A stretch of 49,817 nt of DNA from Thalassospira sp. TSL5-1 (GCF_001907695.1 NZ_KV880639.1:286-50102); one strand, 5' to 3'. Shown: positions 1-9,551, numbered from the stretch's first letter. A program made the numbers and translations. Notes: generated by a model from the sequence alone, not told the origin.

Positions 1-282
1 TTTTTTAGGGAACTTTTCTCGAAATCGTTGAAAAACAACAACTTAACCTGCTCCCCAAATACCGGCCGACTGCAAGGAAAACATCATTTCACCGTAAGTT
101 GAGAAGCATGTAAACCGGCACACCCCTGAGCATAAAACAGCCCATAACGCCTTCTGAAGGGTGCCTTGCACAAGATATCTTGGAAAAAGACCGGAATTGA
201 TGATTGTGAACCTTTATTTTACCGGACAACTTGATTATGCAGGATATTAGAATATGCCGATCAAGATGAGGAACAGGAAAAC
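1..282. other. Intergenic stretch before first gene
   Basis: No coding region or RNA gene is supported here. The stretch is moderately AT-rich and ends in a purine-rich ribosome binding site (AGGA, about 5 bases before the ATG at 283). It presumably holds the promoter of the lipoprotein gene, but I see no convincing -35/-10 pair. Confidence 0.4.
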
Positions 283-741
283 ATGATCACGTTACGACAT
301 GGCCTATATGGTGTGGCACTGGCAGCTTCGCTGGTTTTAGGCGGATGCGAAAACCTATCCCAGATGGCGACTGGTTCCTCGGGCACGACTGCGACGAGCA
401 GCCAGGGTGCAAAGGGCAGTGCATCGGTGCCGTCCTTTAATAAATTCACCGATATTCCCATGCCATCCAATTCAACACTGGATATGGATCGCAGCATCAT
501 CTTTGGCGCATCGGACGCCTGGACCGGCCGACTGGTCCTCAATTCCGGCGCATCAACCGCGCAAATGTATGACTTTTATGAGCGCGAAATGCCCAATTTC
601 GGCTGGAGCAAGGTAACAGTGGTCCGCGCCGATGTCAGTGTGTTGGTATATGACCGGGAAAGCCGTGTTGCCACTATCAAACTGACCGGCGGATCTTTTG
701 GCGGGTCTACGGTGGATATTACCGTGTCGCCGAAGGGCTGA
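283..741 (+). CDS. Small putative lipoprotein, unknown function
   Basis: A 152-residue protein starting with a signal peptide whose lipobox ends LGGC, so Cys22 would be lipidated after signal peptidase II cleavage. A Ser/Thr/Gly-rich linker (about residues 25-48) leads to a compact C-terminal domain with alternating hydrophobic residues and a YDFYEREMP...GW pattern, suggesting a small alpha/beta fold. I do not recognise a named family and assign no function. The ATG has an AGGA-type ribosome binding site. The gene is monocistronic: it converges on upp and a strong bidirectional terminator lies between them. Envelope localisation is inferred only from the lipobox. Confidence 0.8.
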   Translation: MITLRHGLYGVALAASLVLGGCENLSQMATGSSGTTATSSQGAKGSASVPSFNKFTDIPMPSNSTLDMDRSIIFGASDAWTGRLVLNSGASTAQMYDFYEREMPNFGWSKVTVVRADVSVLVYDRESRVATIKLTGGSFGGSTVDITVSPKG

Positions 742-764
742 TCGGTCAATTCTCATCTCGGCAC

Positions 765-806
765 GAAAAAGGCTGCATTCCGGTTTATCGGAATGCAGCC
801 TTTTAT
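765..806. terminator. Bidirectional intrinsic terminator
   Basis: Perfect 12-bp stem (771-782 with 789-800) and a 6-base loop, preceded by an A-run and followed by a T-run. It serves both the lipoprotein gene (+) and upp (-), which converge here. Confidence 0.85.
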
Positions 807-833
807 TTACGATAATCTTAAAAATCCGAATAA

Positions 834-1484
834 TCAGCGGGTACCGAACAGACGATCCCCGGCATCACCCAGGCCCGGAACGATATAGGCCTTTTCATTA
901 AGCTTTTCATCGAGGCCAGCGGTATAGACCGGCACATCGGGATGGGCTTCCTGGAATACACGCACACCTTCGGGGGCGGCAACCAGTGCCATAAAGCGAA
1001 TGTCCTGGTCTTTGACCCCGTGCTTATTGAGCACATCAATCGCGGCAACGGCGGAATTGCCGGTGGCCAGCATCGGGTCAACCAGAATAAAGGTGCGCCC
1101 TTCGACTTCGGGCAATTTGACCAGATATTCAACAGGTAAATGGGTTTTCGGGTCCCGATACATACCAATATGACCGATACGGGCAGAAGGCATTAATTCA
1201 ATCAAACCATCGGCCATGCCAAGACCTGCCCGCAGGATCGGCACCACCGCCAATTTACGCCCCTGAATAAGCGGGGCGTTCATTTTGCAAATCGGCGTTT
1301 CGATCTCTTCAAAACTGACCGGCAGTTCGCGGGTAATTTCATAGCCCATTAACAGGGCAATTTCGCGCAGAAGCTGACGAAACGTCTTGGTTGAAGTATC
1401 GACCTTGCGCATATGCGTCAGCTTATGCTGGATCAGCGGATGGTCAAGAATATGAAGATTGGGAAATTCGGTTTGAATACTCAT
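834..1484 (-). CDS. upp: Uracil phosphoribosyltransferase
   Basis: Converts uracil and PRPP to UMP and pyrophosphate in the cytosolic pyrimidine salvage pathway. The 216-residue length matches the family. Family landmarks are the LRAGLG loop (about residues 84-89) and the PRPP-binding segment [12 protein letters not shown] (about 134-146). I chose the ATG at 1484 (protein starting MSIQTEFPN), because bacterial Upp proteins usually begin this way. An in-frame TTG at 1505 and an ATG at 1499 would add a few residues but have no better ribosome binding site. The gene stands alone, transcribed away from the SPOR gene, and ends at the shared terminator near 785. Confidence 0.95.
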   Translation of the reverse strand: MSIQTEFPNLHILDHPLIQHKLTHMRKVDTSTKTFRQLLREIALLMGYEITRELPVSFEEIETPICKMNAPLIQGRKLAVVPILRAGLGMADGLIELMPSARIGHIGMYRDPKTHLPVEYLVKLPEVEGRTFILVDPMLATGNSAVAAIDVLNKHGVKDQDIRFMALVAAPEGVRVFQEAHPDVPVYTAGLDEKLNEKAYIVPGLGDAGDRLFGTR

Positions 1485-1601
1485 GATGCTGCCAGCCATC
1501 CTCAATTACACTGCGCCGGAAAGTTTGGGAGTGACCTAACGGGTTTACCTTAATAAGGCAAGCCCCTGCCCCACCAAGATTGCAGAATGCCGCAGTTCCC
1601 C

Positions 1602-1638
1602 CCCAAAAAGCAAACGCCGATGTAAAAAACACCGGCGC
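1602..1638 (-). terminator. Intrinsic terminator of the SPOR gene
   Basis: Read on the minus strand, a 9-bp stem with one mismatch (1629-1637 with 1615-1623) is followed by a T-rich tract. It lies about 50 bases after the SPOR gene stop at 1689. Confidence 0.6.
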
Positions 1639-1688
1639 CTGAGATTCAGGATCAAGATTGTCCTGCCCCTAACGGGCTAACGCATGGA

Positions 1689-2792
1689 TCAATCGATTTT
1701 CTTGTCATTTGGTTCGGCGCGAACCGGGAAACCGTCAATCCCGGTATCCTTTTTCACCTTTTCCGCCCCCGAACGCGCCGAAGCCGCATCGGGATAGGCC
1801 CCAACACGGACATAATACCAAGCTGCGCCATTATTACCGCGTTCGACCACAGCAACCTCCAGGCCTTTTTTGCGCAATTCACCCGCACGCTGGCGGGCAT
1901 TGGTATCGACTTTGAAGGCCCCGACCTGAATGGAATAGGGCATGTTCTTGCTGCCTGGCTCCCGATGCAGCGCAGCAGATGCAGCGGTTTCTGAAGCACC
2001 GCTTTTTTCTGCGACGGGTTTGGGTGGTTTGCTGTCTTTGCGGATTTCCGGTGCTGCTGGCTTGGAAGACGGGGTAACTGCCGGTGCCTTATCGCCATCC
2101 TCTAAAGATTTATCACTGCCGGCATCAGCATTATCTTTACCTTGGGCGGTTTCGGAAATCTCGGGAGCGTTTGGCGCATCTGACACCTCTGGCGGATTGG
2201 GTGCCATGACATTATCGGCAGAATCCGGCGTTACGGCTTCATCTTCAACCGTTTTTTTGGCAATCAAATCTCCAACCGGGTCGTTCCCCGCAGAGGTTTC
2301 AGCATCCGGCGCATCTGTCGCCGACATATCACCCGTACCAGCGGGAATATCGGTCGCATCGGTGGGATCAGTCACATCTGGCGCAGAGATATCAGACTGA
2401 CGCGGGGTAATTTCGGTTTGCACACGCGGGGCCTTATTTTGCGCCAGCAATTCCATATCACCGTCAGTGGCGATGGAAGATGTATTTTGCGGGGCATCGG
2501 GCCCCATAAACAACCCGGCGCCAACCAGCATACCACCGAAAAACAAGACCAGGCCGAGCATGCAGGCCCCGGTAATAAGCCCTAATAATGTTTTACGATC
2601 CATGTCTGCGAATGTCCTGTTTGTGGTCGAAAAAGGGTGCGACGGTTGATCATCGCGCGTAACCGAAAACGAAGAACCCGACCGCGGCGATTGCCCTGGT
2701 CGCCCCTGCCCATAAAAAAAGGCCGGCAAAGGTGCCTTTGACGCACCTTGCTGGGAATCATCACTGGCATTTTTCGGGTCGTTATCGGCCAA
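1689..2792 (-). CDS. SPOR-domain inner-membrane protein
   Basis: A 367-residue bitopic protein. Residues 1-68 are a hydrophilic, presumably cytoplasmic tail, followed by one membrane segment (about 70-95, rich in Gly, Leu and Phe) and a long low-complexity periplasmic linker rich in Asp, Ala, Pro and Thr (about 100-280). The C-terminal SPOR domain (about 284-362) has the typical pattern: YSIQVGAF at its start and WYYVRVGAY in the middle. SPOR domains bind denuded glycan strands at the division septum, so a role in septal peptidoglycan or cell division is likely from the family. It is FtsN-like in layout, but I cannot assign it as FtsN. The candidate structured RNA at 2929-3112 is read in the same direction just upstream. 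Confidence 0.85.
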   Translation of the reverse strand: MADNDPKNASDDSQQGASKAPLPAFFYGQGRPGQSPRSGSSFSVTRDDQPSHPFSTTNRTFADMDRKTLLGLITGACMLGLVLFFGGMLVGAGLFMGPDAPQNTSSIATDGDMELLAQNKAPRVQTEITPRQSDISAPDVTDPTDATDIPAGTGDMSATDAPDAETSAGNDPVGDLIAKKTVEDEAVTPDSADNVMAPNPPEVSDAPNAPEISETAQGKDNADAGSDKSLEDGDKAPAVTPSSKPAAPEIRKDSKPPKPVAEKSGASETAASAALHREPGSKNMPYSIQVGAFKVDTNARQRAGELRKKGLEVAVVERGNNGAAWYYVRVGAYPDAASARSGAEKVKKDTGIDGFPVRAEPNDKKID

Positions 2793-2928
2793 TTTAAGGC
2801 GCCCTGTTAAAAATAAACGGCAAATTGCGCACGAGAATGCACGCCAGCGTTATTTCTAACCGCAAGGCCGTTTAAAAAACACTTAAATGCCGACAATTTA
2901 ACGGCAGATTGATCTGATATGGAAAAAT

Positions 2929-3112
2929 GGCAAAAAATAAGGGCTGGCATTGAGCCCGGTTTTGTCCCGCACAAATACCGGATGCCAGCCCCTCAAGTGA
3001 GAGAGATCGACCTTCGGGGAGAGAGTCCCGAAGAAAAACTTCCGAATACGCCATGTCTTTCGGAAGCCGTATTGCCAACAGAAGTTCCGTTGGCCAGTGA
3101 CAAAAACAGTCA
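2929..3112 (-). ncRNA. Candidate multi-hairpin small RNA or leader
   Basis: No convincing gene occupies 2793-3424. Read on the minus strand, four stem-loops follow one another: one within 3077-3095 (CCAAC with GTTGG plus an inner GAA/TTC), one at 3038-3066 (CTTCCGAA with TTCGGAAG), one at 3012-3033 (CTTCGGG with CCCGAAG, pyrimidine-rich loop CTCTCTC), and a long GC-rich one at 2941-2991 (GGGCTGGCAT with ATGCCAGCCC) followed by TTATTTTTT. The last has the form of an intrinsic terminator and gives the strand. A weak promoter (TTGCAA, 17 bases, TATGAC) lies just upstream around 3112-3140. It could be a free small RNA or an attenuating leader of the SPOR gene, whose ATG is about 137 bases beyond. 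It does not fit 6S, SRP, tmRNA or RNase P RNA. Confidence 0.5.
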
Positions 3113-3424
3113 TAACGAAGCCTCTCACAAATTGCAAACGATTATCACACACATTCGCAATTATTTTTTCCGAAATCCCAGAAACTTCTTAATTCGGGGA
3201 AAAATCATTGTGAATAGAGACCTTTCCCAGATAACAAAACCGCCCCAAAAGCCTTCACAACCGCCATACTTCATTGCCTCCCGGAAAAACGACGCAAATT
3301 GCGTCAGAACTGTTGTCTTTATATTGAACCTCTGATTGGATTGTTGTCTTGCGCCTAAAAGAGCGCAACGGGAGGTCACACTCAATACAGACATAAAAAT
3401 TCAGGTGACTTAGGAGGGTGTTGA
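3113..3424. other. Intergenic region upstream of the chemoreceptor
   Basis: This stretch separates the candidate minus-strand RNA from the plus-strand chemoreceptor. Reading frames here have no plausible start site or family match. It must hold the chemoreceptor promoter, which I cannot place. A strong GGAGG ribosome binding site sits at about 3413-3417. Confidence 0.4.
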
Positions 3425-5689
3425 ATGAAGGGAGAAAAAGCCGTGAATACGGCTGTGGGAGCAAAGAGCGCAAGCATATTGACATTGCGCCGTATCCTTT
3501 TGGTAATCGGGCTTTTACTGACGGGAACTGTCACATGGATGCTGCTTTGGACAGGGGAAAGATACCGCGATTTTGCAGTAGAAACGCTAAACAGTTCGGT
3601 TAGCAGCACAGTGAACTTTTTTGTCAGATCGCGGATCATTAATGACTATGCGAACCGAATCATCCCCGTGATGAATGACTGGTCCCGAACGGTAAGACTG
3701 GTAAAGGCCCTACAGGAGAAAAATGTAGATAACACAAAAACCGAACTGAACTTTTTCTCGAATGCGAGCCAGGTTACACAGGGTGAGATTAACCTGATCC
3801 AGACCATTGCCTATGACAGCGATTTTAACAAAGTCGCGGCATCGGACGGCAGTAATGGTGAAAGCGCTATTGATGACCCTGCCCTATTTGACATGTTGAG
3901 ATCGCGTGACAAAGGCGAAGCCCGCAAAACGGTTTCCTATATCTGGCAAATGAAAAACGGACGCCCGGTTTTTAGCATGATTTTACCGATTGGCGGCTTT
4001 CGGGCCGTGGGTTTTCTTGAAGTCGTGACAGATCCACTGCCTATCTTGCAGGGTATGGGCAATGTGCTTGGCGGGGATTTCCGCATCATCGGAAATGACG
4101 GCCAGCTATTGTTTGAAAGCCTGGAAGATGAAGCCGAAACCCAGAACGCCCCGTCGACAGATGCCACCACAGACATTTCAACAAATAACAAGAATACGTC
4201 GACCCGGCGGGCGTCCGTCGAGGTGGGTATCGATAACGGGCGTGGTGGGCAATGGGCTCAGGCTACCTTTACCCGGGATATCACCGATTTTTACAACCGG
4301 ACTGACGAGCTTCGGACCCTGTCGATTGAACTGCTGGTGGGTGTTTTGGGCATTGGCTGGATTGTGGGCTGGTTATTGCTGAAATTTACCGTTTTTCACA
4401 ATCTGCGCGGCTTTGCCCGTGCCATGACATCCATTGCCGATGGTGATACCGGCGTGCGCCTGCCCAAAGTCGGCAATGATGAAATTGGCGAAATGCGCAA
4501 GGCGCTGGTTCAGTTGCGCGAATCTGTTCGCCACGCCATGATTCTGCAAAATATGGTGGAGAACACCCCCACCATGACAGCACTTATATCCCCCGAGGGC
4601 AAACTGACCTACCTTAATGCCAGTGCAAAACGCTATCTGGGTGCGGCAGCAAGTGATGTTGCGGAAGATTTTCTGAAACTTGGGCCGGACTTCCTTGAAA
4701 AGCTCAGGAACCCGGAGAACCTTCCGTTTGAAGAAGTCCGCCAAAGTGAGAGTGATTATCTGGATATCCTGGCGGCCCCAGTGCGGGACAAAGACAACAA
4801 ACTGGTTGGTACCATGCTGGCCTGGAGCAATGTTAGCGAACGCGAAGAAAGCCGCCTAGCCATGCAGGAACTGGTGGTGGAGGTGGAAAATGTCGCCCGA
4901 TCAGTAACTGCACAATCGGAAATGCTGCTCGAACTGGCCAATAACCTGACAAATCAGTCAGAAGAAACCATTACACAATCAGGCACGGCGCTGGATGTTT
5001 CGCGTGATGCAGCATCAAACACGCAAAATGTTGCCACCGCCGTTGAGCAGCTTTCATCCTCGATTGCGGAAATCAACCGCCAGGCGGGGGATGCGAGCAC
5101 TGTTACAGAGCGAGCACGATCAGAGGCGGAGGAATCACAGCGCAACATTGTGTCACTGGAAAATGCAAGTTCAGAGATCGGATCGATCATTGATCTGATT
5201 AACGATATTGCACATCGTACCAAACTTCTGTCGCTGAATGCCACCATCGAGGCGGAACGTGCGGGCGAACTTGGCAAGGGCTTTGCTGTTGTTGCAGAAG
5301 AGGTCAAATCACTTGCCGATCAGACGGCAAATGCCACTGGCAAAATTGGCGATCTGACCGGCGCAATCCAGACCGAAGTGCAAAAAGCAGCAAAATCGAT
5401 CAGCACGGTGGGGGATGTGATTCACCAGGTTAATGACATTCAGAATACCATTACCAGTTCGGTCGAAGAGCAACGCCGCGCCACCAGTGAAATTTCGGAC
5501 AATGTTCAGCGTATCGCCCAGGGGGCGGGAACGATGGATGAAATGATCCGGTTTGTGAATAGTGGCGCACAAAACACGGGTAAAACCGCCTATAACCTGA
5601 ATAGTGCCAGTCACGAGCTTTCGCAAATGGCAAAAAACCTGTCAGATCGCATGGCGATTTTCAGTTCCAGAGTCAAAATCGGAAATTGA
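3425..5689 (+). CDS. Methyl-accepting chemotaxis protein with PAS domain
   Basis: A 754-residue transmembrane chemoreceptor. TM1 is at about residues 24-44, then a periplasmic sensing region (about 45-300, possibly Cache-like, family not assigned) with a Thr/Asn-rich insert near 235-265. TM2 is at about 302-322, a HAMP domain at about 323-375, a PAS domain at about 378-475, and the coiled-coil signalling domain runs to the end. The hairpin tip around residues 596-612 reads HRTKLLSLNATIEAER instead of the near-invariant [14 protein letters not shown], an unusual set of changes in the region that binds CheW/CheA and forms receptor trimers. The ATG at 3425 has a GGAGG site 7 bases upstream. The gene is monocistronic and ends at the terminator near 5730. 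The ligand cannot be predicted. Confidence 0.92.
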   Translation: MKGEKAVNTAVGAKSASILTLRRILLVIGLLLTGTVTWMLLWTGERYRDFAVETLNSSVSSTVNFFVRSRIINDYANRIIPVMNDWSRTVRLVKALQEKNVDNTKTELNFFSNASQVTQGEINLIQTIAYDSDFNKVAASDGSNGESAIDDPALFDMLRSRDKGEARKTVSYIWQMKNGRPVFSMILPIGGFRAVGFLEVVTDPLPILQGMGNVLGGDFRIIGNDGQLLFESLEDEAETQNAPSTDATTDISTNNKNTSTRRASVEVGIDNGRGGQWAQATFTRDITDFYNRTDELRTLSIELLVGVLGIGWIVGWLLLKFTVFHNLRGFARAMTSIADGDTGVRLPKVGNDEIGEMRKALVQLRESVRHAMILQNMVENTPTMTALISPEGKLTYLNASAKRYLGAAASDVAEDFLKLGPDFLEKLRNPENLPFEEVRQSESDYLDILAAPVRDKDNKLVGTMLAWSNVSEREESRLAMQELVVEVENVARSVTAQSEMLLELANNLTNQSEETITQSGTALDVSRDAASNTQNVATAVEQLSSSIAEINRQAGDASTVTERARSEAEESQRNIVSLENASSEIGSIIDLINDIAHRTKLLSLNATIEAERAGELGKGFAVVAEEVKSLADQTANATGKIGDLTGAIQTEVQKAAKSISTVGDVIHQVNDIQNTITSSVEEQRRATSEISDNVQRIAQGAGTMDEMIRFVNSGAQNTGKTAYNLNSASHELSQMAKNLSDRMAIFSSRVKIGN

Positions 5690-5707
5690 TCTGACATATG
5701 CCCTGGT

Positions 5708-5750
5708 CAAAAAAGAAGCGGCGCCGTTATTAAGGTGCCGCTTCTTTCCG
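5708..5750. terminator. Bidirectional intrinsic terminator
   Basis: A 14-bp stem with one G-T pair (5712-5725 with 5734-5747) and an 8-base loop, flanked by an A-run and a T-run. It lies between the convergent chemoreceptor and pepN genes. Confidence 0.8.
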
Positions 5751-5800
5751 CTATTAGTCCAAGATCATCCCCTGCCCGCCATCACAGCAGGGACGAAGAC

Positions 5801-8425
5801 TTATTCGGCAATGGATTTGCTGGCGATTTCATAGAGATCGCGCGAGAGATTTTCCTTGGCAAGAATACGCTTCAATTCGGCCTTCATCTTGCTGGCACGG
5901 TCGTCATCAAACTTGCGCCATTTACCCAACGGTGCGGCAAGGCGTGCCGCGACCTGCGGGTTCAGGTTATCAAGTTCCATCAAACGATCTGCATAGAAGG
6001 CATAGCCACTGCCATCGGCAGCATGGAAATTACGCTGGTTGGCCATTGCAAAGGTACCTACCAACGCGCGCACCTTGTTGGGATTGCGCATGGTGAAGGC
6101 CGGATGTTCCATCAGCTTTTTGATTTGTGCCAGTGTATCGGTCCGCGATGACATGGCCTGAAGCGAGAACCACTTATCAATAACAACCGTGTCATTGGCA
6201 AAGCGGCTTTCAAAATCGGCCAGGGCTTCGTCACGACCAGGATGATCCTGGTTATTCAGGACTGTCAGGGCCGCCATACGGTCTGTCATGTTGTCAGCGG
6301 TGCGATATTGCTCCAGTGCCAGATCAATAAACACCCCTTCCCCGGTTGCCGCCAAATAGGACAAGGCAACAGCACGCAAGGCCCGCTGGCCTGCCGACGC
6401 GGCATCGGGTGAATAGGCATCGTTTGACGCATTATGGCGATAGGCGGCCTCAAATTCATCCTGAAGGGCAATGGCAACCTTTTGGCGCAAGGCCTGGCGG
6501 ACCTGATAAATGGCTTCCGGGTCGGCTGGTCGCAACTGCTCGGCCAACATGGATTCACCGGGCAGGATCATGGCCTGTGCGCGAAATGCCTTATCCAAAT
6601 CATCATTGGTCAGGGTTGCCCGCAAGGCATCACAAAACGCATCGACATTACCCAGGGCAGTACCCGCATCGCCGGATTTATCATAGGCCCGCACGGCCGC
6701 AATCAATAGATCGGACGCATATTTCTGCCCTGCTTCCCAGCGGTTGAAGGCATCGGTGTCGTTGCCCATCAAAAAGGCAAGGTCATCATGCGACGGTATT
6801 GTGCCGACATTCACTGGGGCTGAAAAATCACGATTGAAGGATACCACCGGCTCTTCGGAGATGTCTTCAAACAGGAAGTCCTGTTTTGCCTGTGTCAGAT
6901 CAACCGTTTCAACGTGCAATTCACGGCCATCGCGGGCCAAGAGACCAATTTTAACTGGCATTTGCAGGTCGGACTTCATCGCCTGCCCCGGTGTCGGTTC
7001 GGTTTTTTGCTCAATTGTCAGGCGGAAGACCTTTTTATCGGCATCGTAATTCCCTTCCCAGACAAGATTGGGTGTGCCAGCCTGCGAATACCACAAACGG
7101 AACTGGTCAAAATTAACGCCGTTGGCATCTTCCATTGCCCGGACAAAATCGTCACAGGTCACGGCCTGGCCATCATGGCGTTCAAAATACAGGTCAATGC
7201 CCTTGCGATAGCCTGCCGCCCCCAACAGGGTGTGCATCATGCGAATGACTTCCGCCCCCTTCTGGTAAACTGTGGCGGTATAGAAATTGTTGATTTCAAT
7301 ATAGCTGTCCGGCCGCACGGGATGGGCCAATGGCCCGCCATCTTCGGGGAACTGACCGGCACGCAGACGCTGAACATCATTGATACGTTGAACCGGGCGC
7401 GACCGTTCGTCAGATGAAAATTCCTGATCACGGAAAACGGTCAGCCCTTCCTTGAGCGAGAGCTGGAACCAGTCCCGACAGGTCACACGGTTGCCCGACC
7501 AGTTATGGAAATATTCATGCGCAACAATGGATTCGATCAGTTCATAATCGGTATCGGTTGCGGTATCGGATTTGGCGAGGATGTATTTGGCGTTGAAAAC
7601 ATTAAGGCTTTTGTTTTCCATTGCGCCCATATTAAAGTCCGACACGGCCACAATGTTAAACAGGTCCAGATCATATTCCAGACCATAAACATCTTCGTCC
7701 CACTTCATCGCGCGTTTAAGCGAATCCATTGCGTAGGCGCAGCGATCCTCGTTGCCATGTTCGACAAAAATGCGCAGGGCGACATCCCGGCCCGACATGG
7801 TTTTAAAGCTGTCTTCAACACAGGCCAAATCCCCCGCCACGAGAGCAAACAGGTAACAGGGTTTGGGGAACGGATCGTCCCAAACGGCCTGATGACGGCC
7901 ATCTTCCAAATCGGTTGTCGAAACCAGATTGCCATTAGAGAGCAAGACCGGGCAGCTATCCTTGGGCGCATTAATGGTGACACGATAGGTCGCCATCACA
8001 TCGGGACGGTCCATAAAATAGGTAATACGCCGGAAACCTTCGGCCTCGCACTGGGTGCAATAGGCACTTTGCGAAACATACAAACCTTCCAGGCGGGTAT
8101 TGTTAACCGGCGAAATACGGGTTTCGATTTCAACCACAAACCGCTCAGAGGGGGCCTTAAAGCGTAAACCTGTGCCATCCACCTCGTAAGCATCCGCGCC
8201 CAGGGTAACGCCATCGACCTTCAGCGAAAGCAGTTTCATATCTTCGCCATCCAGGCTGACCATATCGCCTGCCCCGGTTCCACGTTCCGGATTCGCAACC
8301 AAAGACAGCCTCGAAGCAACGGTTGTCGCCTCTCGATCAAGGTCAAAAACAAGTTCGACGGTATCGATCAAGAATGCCGGTGCGGTATAATCTTCGCGGC
8401 GAATGACTTGGGGCTGTTCCGACAT
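5801..8425 (-). CDS. pepN: Aminopeptidase N (M1 family zinc metallopeptidase)
   Basis: Removes N-terminal residues from peptides in the cytoplasm during protein turnover. The 874-residue length is close to E. coli PepN. The substrate-recognition motif GAMEN is followed by the zinc site HEYFHNW, with ligands His303 and His307 and the third ligand Glu326 exactly 18 residues on; Glu304 is the general base. I chose the ATG at 8425 (MSEQPQVIRRED), because an AAGGAAAAGGA ribosome binding site precedes it and it matches the family start. The open frame runs 50 codons further upstream with no such support. All catalytic residues are present. It is transcribed alone, divergently from the response regulator. 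Confidence 0.96.
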   Translation of the reverse strand: MSEQPQVIRREDYTAPAFLIDTVELVFDLDREATTVASRLSLVANPERGTGAGDMVSLDGEDMKLLSLKVDGVTLGADAYEVDGTGLRFKAPSERFVVEIETRISPVNNTRLEGLYVSQSAYCTQCEAEGFRRITYFMDRPDVMATYRVTINAPKDSCPVLLSNGNLVSTTDLEDGRHQAVWDDPFPKPCYLFALVAGDLACVEDSFKTMSGRDVALRIFVEHGNEDRCAYAMDSLKRAMKWDEDVYGLEYDLDLFNIVAVSDFNMGAMENKSLNVFNAKYILAKSDTATDTDYELIESIVAHEYFHNWSGNRVTCRDWFQLSLKEGLTVFRDQEFSSDERSRPVQRINDVQRLRAGQFPEDGGPLAHPVRPDSYIEINNFYTATVYQKGAEVIRMMHTLLGAAGYRKGIDLYFERHDGQAVTCDDFVRAMEDANGVNFDQFRLWYSQAGTPNLVWEGNYDADKKVFRLTIEQKTEPTPGQAMKSDLQMPVKIGLLARDGRELHVETVDLTQAKQDFLFEDISEEPVVSFNRDFSAPVNVGTIPSHDDLAFLMGNDTDAFNRWEAGQKYASDLLIAAVRAYDKSGDAGTALGNVDAFCDALRATLTNDDLDKAFRAQAMILPGESMLAEQLRPADPEAIYQVRQALRQKVAIALQDEFEAAYRHNASNDAYSPDAASAGQRALRAVALSYLAATGEGVFIDLALEQYRTADNMTDRMAALTVLNNQDHPGRDEALADFESRFANDTVVIDKWFSLQAMSSRTDTLAQIKKLMEHPAFTMRNPNKVRALVGTFAMANQRNFHAADGSGYAFYADRLMELDNLNPQVAARLAAPLGKWRKFDDDRASKMKAELKRILAKENLSRDLYEIASKSIAE

Positions 8426-8788
8426 GAAATGGTCCTTTTCCTTGTTCTGTCGCACTTTTATGACAGTTCGCACGGTGTGGTGGCGGTTTGTAGAGAAGTA
8501 CGAGATCGGCAATTTCTCCCCCACAAATAGCGCGGAATGCAGATAGCTACAAATGCAGAGTTTACGTGACGACATTTACACGGCATAATCATCAATGGTG
8601 GCGCGAGGGGGGCCGAAGTTTCACATTCGTGGGGCGAAGGTGTTCTTTGGTTTCCCTCACTTCCTTATCCGGCTTGCGCCCAAAAATAAAATCCCGCAGG
8701 ACAGAAAGTGGCGCGCAAGCGCAATGAACCGATTGTGGGTTTCCCGCGATCCGGATTAACTTTACTGTTACAAGGGGAATAACGGCTA
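8426..8788. other. Divergent intergenic region, pepN / LuxR regulator
   Basis: 363 bases between two divergent genes. It should contain both promoters. I see no gene or RNA in it. The 3' end carries the AAGGGG ribosome binding site of the response regulator. Confidence 0.4.
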
Positions 8789-9469
8789 ATGACAGCAGCT
8801 TTCCACGTATTAATTGCCGATGATCATCCTTTAATGCGTGGTGCATTATCACATGCCGTTCGTTCTGAACTCAGTAATATTACCCTTCATGAAGCTGGCA
8901 GCCTTGGCGACGCCATTGATGTGATCGAGACCTGCCACAGCCAGGGGCAGGATATCGACCTTGTCCTGCTGGACCTGCATATGCCGGGTATGAACGGCTT
9001 TACCGGATTATTCACCTTACGCGCCTCCTATCCTGATATTCCCGTTACCATTGTGTCTGCCAGCCAGGATTTGCCGGTTGTACGCCGCGCGATCGAATAT
9101 GGGGCGGCGGCCTTTGTGCCCAAATCAGCCCCGGTTGATCAGATTGGTGATGCCATGCGCGCCGTGCTGGATGGCAATATGTGGATGCCGGACTGGGCGC
9201 GCGAAGCCATCGAAAATGCACCGGCAGAAACGGAAAACAGCGACATTGCCCAAAAAATCGGGCAACTGACCCCGCAACAGTTACGGGTTCTGAACATGCT
9301 GACCGAAGGGAAGCTCAACAAGCAAATCGCCTATGAACTTGATGTAACCGAAGCCACCATCAAGGCCCATGTTTCGGCGATTCTGCGCAAGCTCTCAGTG
9401 CATAGCCGCACGCAAGCCGTCATTGTCGCCCGCGAACTGCAAATTCAGGAACCCGCTGTCGAGGTTTGA
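8789..9469 (+). CDS. LuxR/NarL-family response regulator (CrbR/ErdR-like)
   Basis: A 226-residue regulator with an N-terminal receiver domain (about 1-125; acidic pair Asp11/Asp12, phospho-acceptor Asp62 in LLDLHMPGMNG) and a C-terminal LuxR helix-turn-helix (about 158-222, LTPQQLRVLNMLTEGKLNKQ region). Size and motifs fit the CrbR/ErdR/AgmR branch, which in Vibrio and Pseudomonas pairs with an SSS-domain hybrid kinase and activates acetate or alcohol metabolism. A kinase of that type lies about 2.5 kb away at 11972-15892. The pairing is an inference from family and proximity, not from an operon. The ATG at 8789 has an AAGGGG ribosome binding site. Confidence 0.88.
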   Translation: MTAAFHVLIADDHPLMRGALSHAVRSELSNITLHEAGSLGDAIDVIETCHSQGQDIDLVLLDLHMPGMNGFTGLFTLRASYPDIPVTIVSASQDLPVVRRAIEYGAAAFVPKSAPVDQIGDAMRAVLDGNMWMPDWAREAIENAPAETENSDIAQKIGQLTPQQLRVLNMLTEGKLNKQIAYELDVTEATIKAHVSAILRKLSVHSRTQAVIVARELQIQEPAVEV

Positions 9470-9551
9470 AAAACAGGATGTATCAGAGACCTGTTCCATG
9501 TCTCGATGTCCCTATCCGCAAAAGGCCAATGTAATACTGATATGGGATGGT

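Noticed and set aside
2929..3112. Identification of the hairpin RNA as 6S, SRP, tmRNA or RNase P RNA
   Set aside because: The series of separate short stems does not match the single long 6S rod, the SRP tip, the tmRNA acceptor or RNase P core motifs.
2919..3335. A 138-codon plus-strand frame in the gap before the chemoreceptor
   Set aside because: No ribosome binding site or recognisable pattern; it crosses the structured RNA candidate.
5735..6151. Plus-strand frames opposite pepN
   Set aside because: Shadow frames of pepN with no family features.
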